DNA of 64,000 bases. Origin: Climacteris rufus. Its lineage: Eukaryota; Chordata; Aves; Passeriformes; Climacteridae. A program made the translations under genes and the position numbers. The notes below the pieces were generated by a model, which saw nothing but the letters and a program-made list of their open reading frames with translations, did no database searches and was not told the origin of the DNA. Shown piece by piece: positions 63,665 through 64,000 of this stretch; within the stretch, counting starts at the first letter, position 1, and every line of letters begins with the position of its first letter. Where the stretch lies: positions 345,921 to 409,920 of the forward strand of contig VZRZ01006168.1 in NCBI GenBank assembly GCA_013398175.1, in the 5' to 3' direction.

Positions 63665-64000
63665 TTTTTTTTTCTGAGGTGCAGTTAGGAAGAACGTGTT
63701 CGTTGTTTGGGAGACTCAGGACAGAGATGGAGACAAATCAGTACTGAAACACAAATATTTTGCTTGGTTTTGGTGCTAATATTTTCTTTAGAAACCACCT
63801 CTCCTAGAAAGACTACTATATACAGAACATATTTTGACCACCTAATTCTTTATATTTGAGTTAAGTTTTTAAATCTTTCTATTTATGATTTTCCCACAGA
63901 GCAAAGCTTAAACCAGCAATTTCCATTCCTTTTTTCATTGTAGCTAATCAACTGTCAGTTCTGATGGTTTCTGCTGTCTTTCAAAACTTCAGCTCACTGA
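63665..64000. other. Unique-looking DNA to the window edge
   Basis: A short T run directly follows the CR1 tail. Nothing else was recognised. Confidence 0.5.

Noticed and set aside
1..64000. tRNA, rRNA and mitochondrial insertion candidates
   Set aside because: Reading both strands showed no text resembling these. A tRNAscan or mitochondrial search would be needed to exclude degraded copies.

Overview
The window looks like a gene-poor, AT-rich stretch of a bird nuclear genome, most likely from a songbird (Passeriformes). The bird call rests on several CR1 LINE 3' ends of the avian type, with tails built on the (ATTCTATG)-like repeat. The songbird call is an inference from ERVL-type solo LTRs that resemble those common in passerine genomes. 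There is no sign of bacterial or viral gene organisation: no operons, ribosome binding sites or long ORFs. The longest open frames (about 100 to 164 codons) lie inside LTRs or are what chance gives in AT-rich DNA. I recognise no protein-coding gene. The window is probably intergenic or lies inside a very large intron.

Layout. 1-0.5 kb: a compact LTR on the minus strand with near-perfect terminal inverted repeats. 0.9-2.7 kb: two weaker LTR-like blocks. 6.8-7.6 kb: an ERVL-type LTR on the minus strand. 11.3-12.5 kb: two CR1 copies placed head to head. 15.9-16.3 kb: a weak LTR candidate. 22.3-22.6 kb: a plus-strand LTR interrupted by a 32-base assembly gap, followed by a 15-bp tandem repeat and then an unidentified lysine-rich open frame. 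23.5-23.8 kb: a decayed CR1. 25.6-26.6 kb: a probable ERV LTR. 31 kb: a 123-base pure pyrimidine tract. 38.5-39.5 kb: a composite of two truncated LTRs in opposite orientation plus a CR1 3' end. 40.8 kb: a (TG)n microsatellite. 45.5 kb: a three-copy 95-bp minisatellite. 46.8-47.6 kb: an ERVL-type LTR. 54.5-55.2 kb: a GC- and CpG-rich young LTR. 59.14-59.25 kb: one candidate 35-codon exon bounded by splice-like signals. 62.4-63.3 kb: a solo LTR with a perfect 5-bp target-site duplication. 63.6 kb: a CR1 3' end. The remaining stretches are AT-rich single-copy-looking DNA with short A/T-rich runs.

Most of the recognisable content is relics of retrotransposons: at least four copies or fragments of one ERVL-type LTR group, several other LTR groups, and five CR1 pieces. 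No internal retroviral genes (gag, pol, env) were seen, so the LTRs read as solo LTRs or fragments. I found no undescribed biological system. The items most worth checking are the candidate exon, the lysine-rich frame at 23.0-23.3 kb, the CpG-rich LTR and the 95-bp minisatellite.
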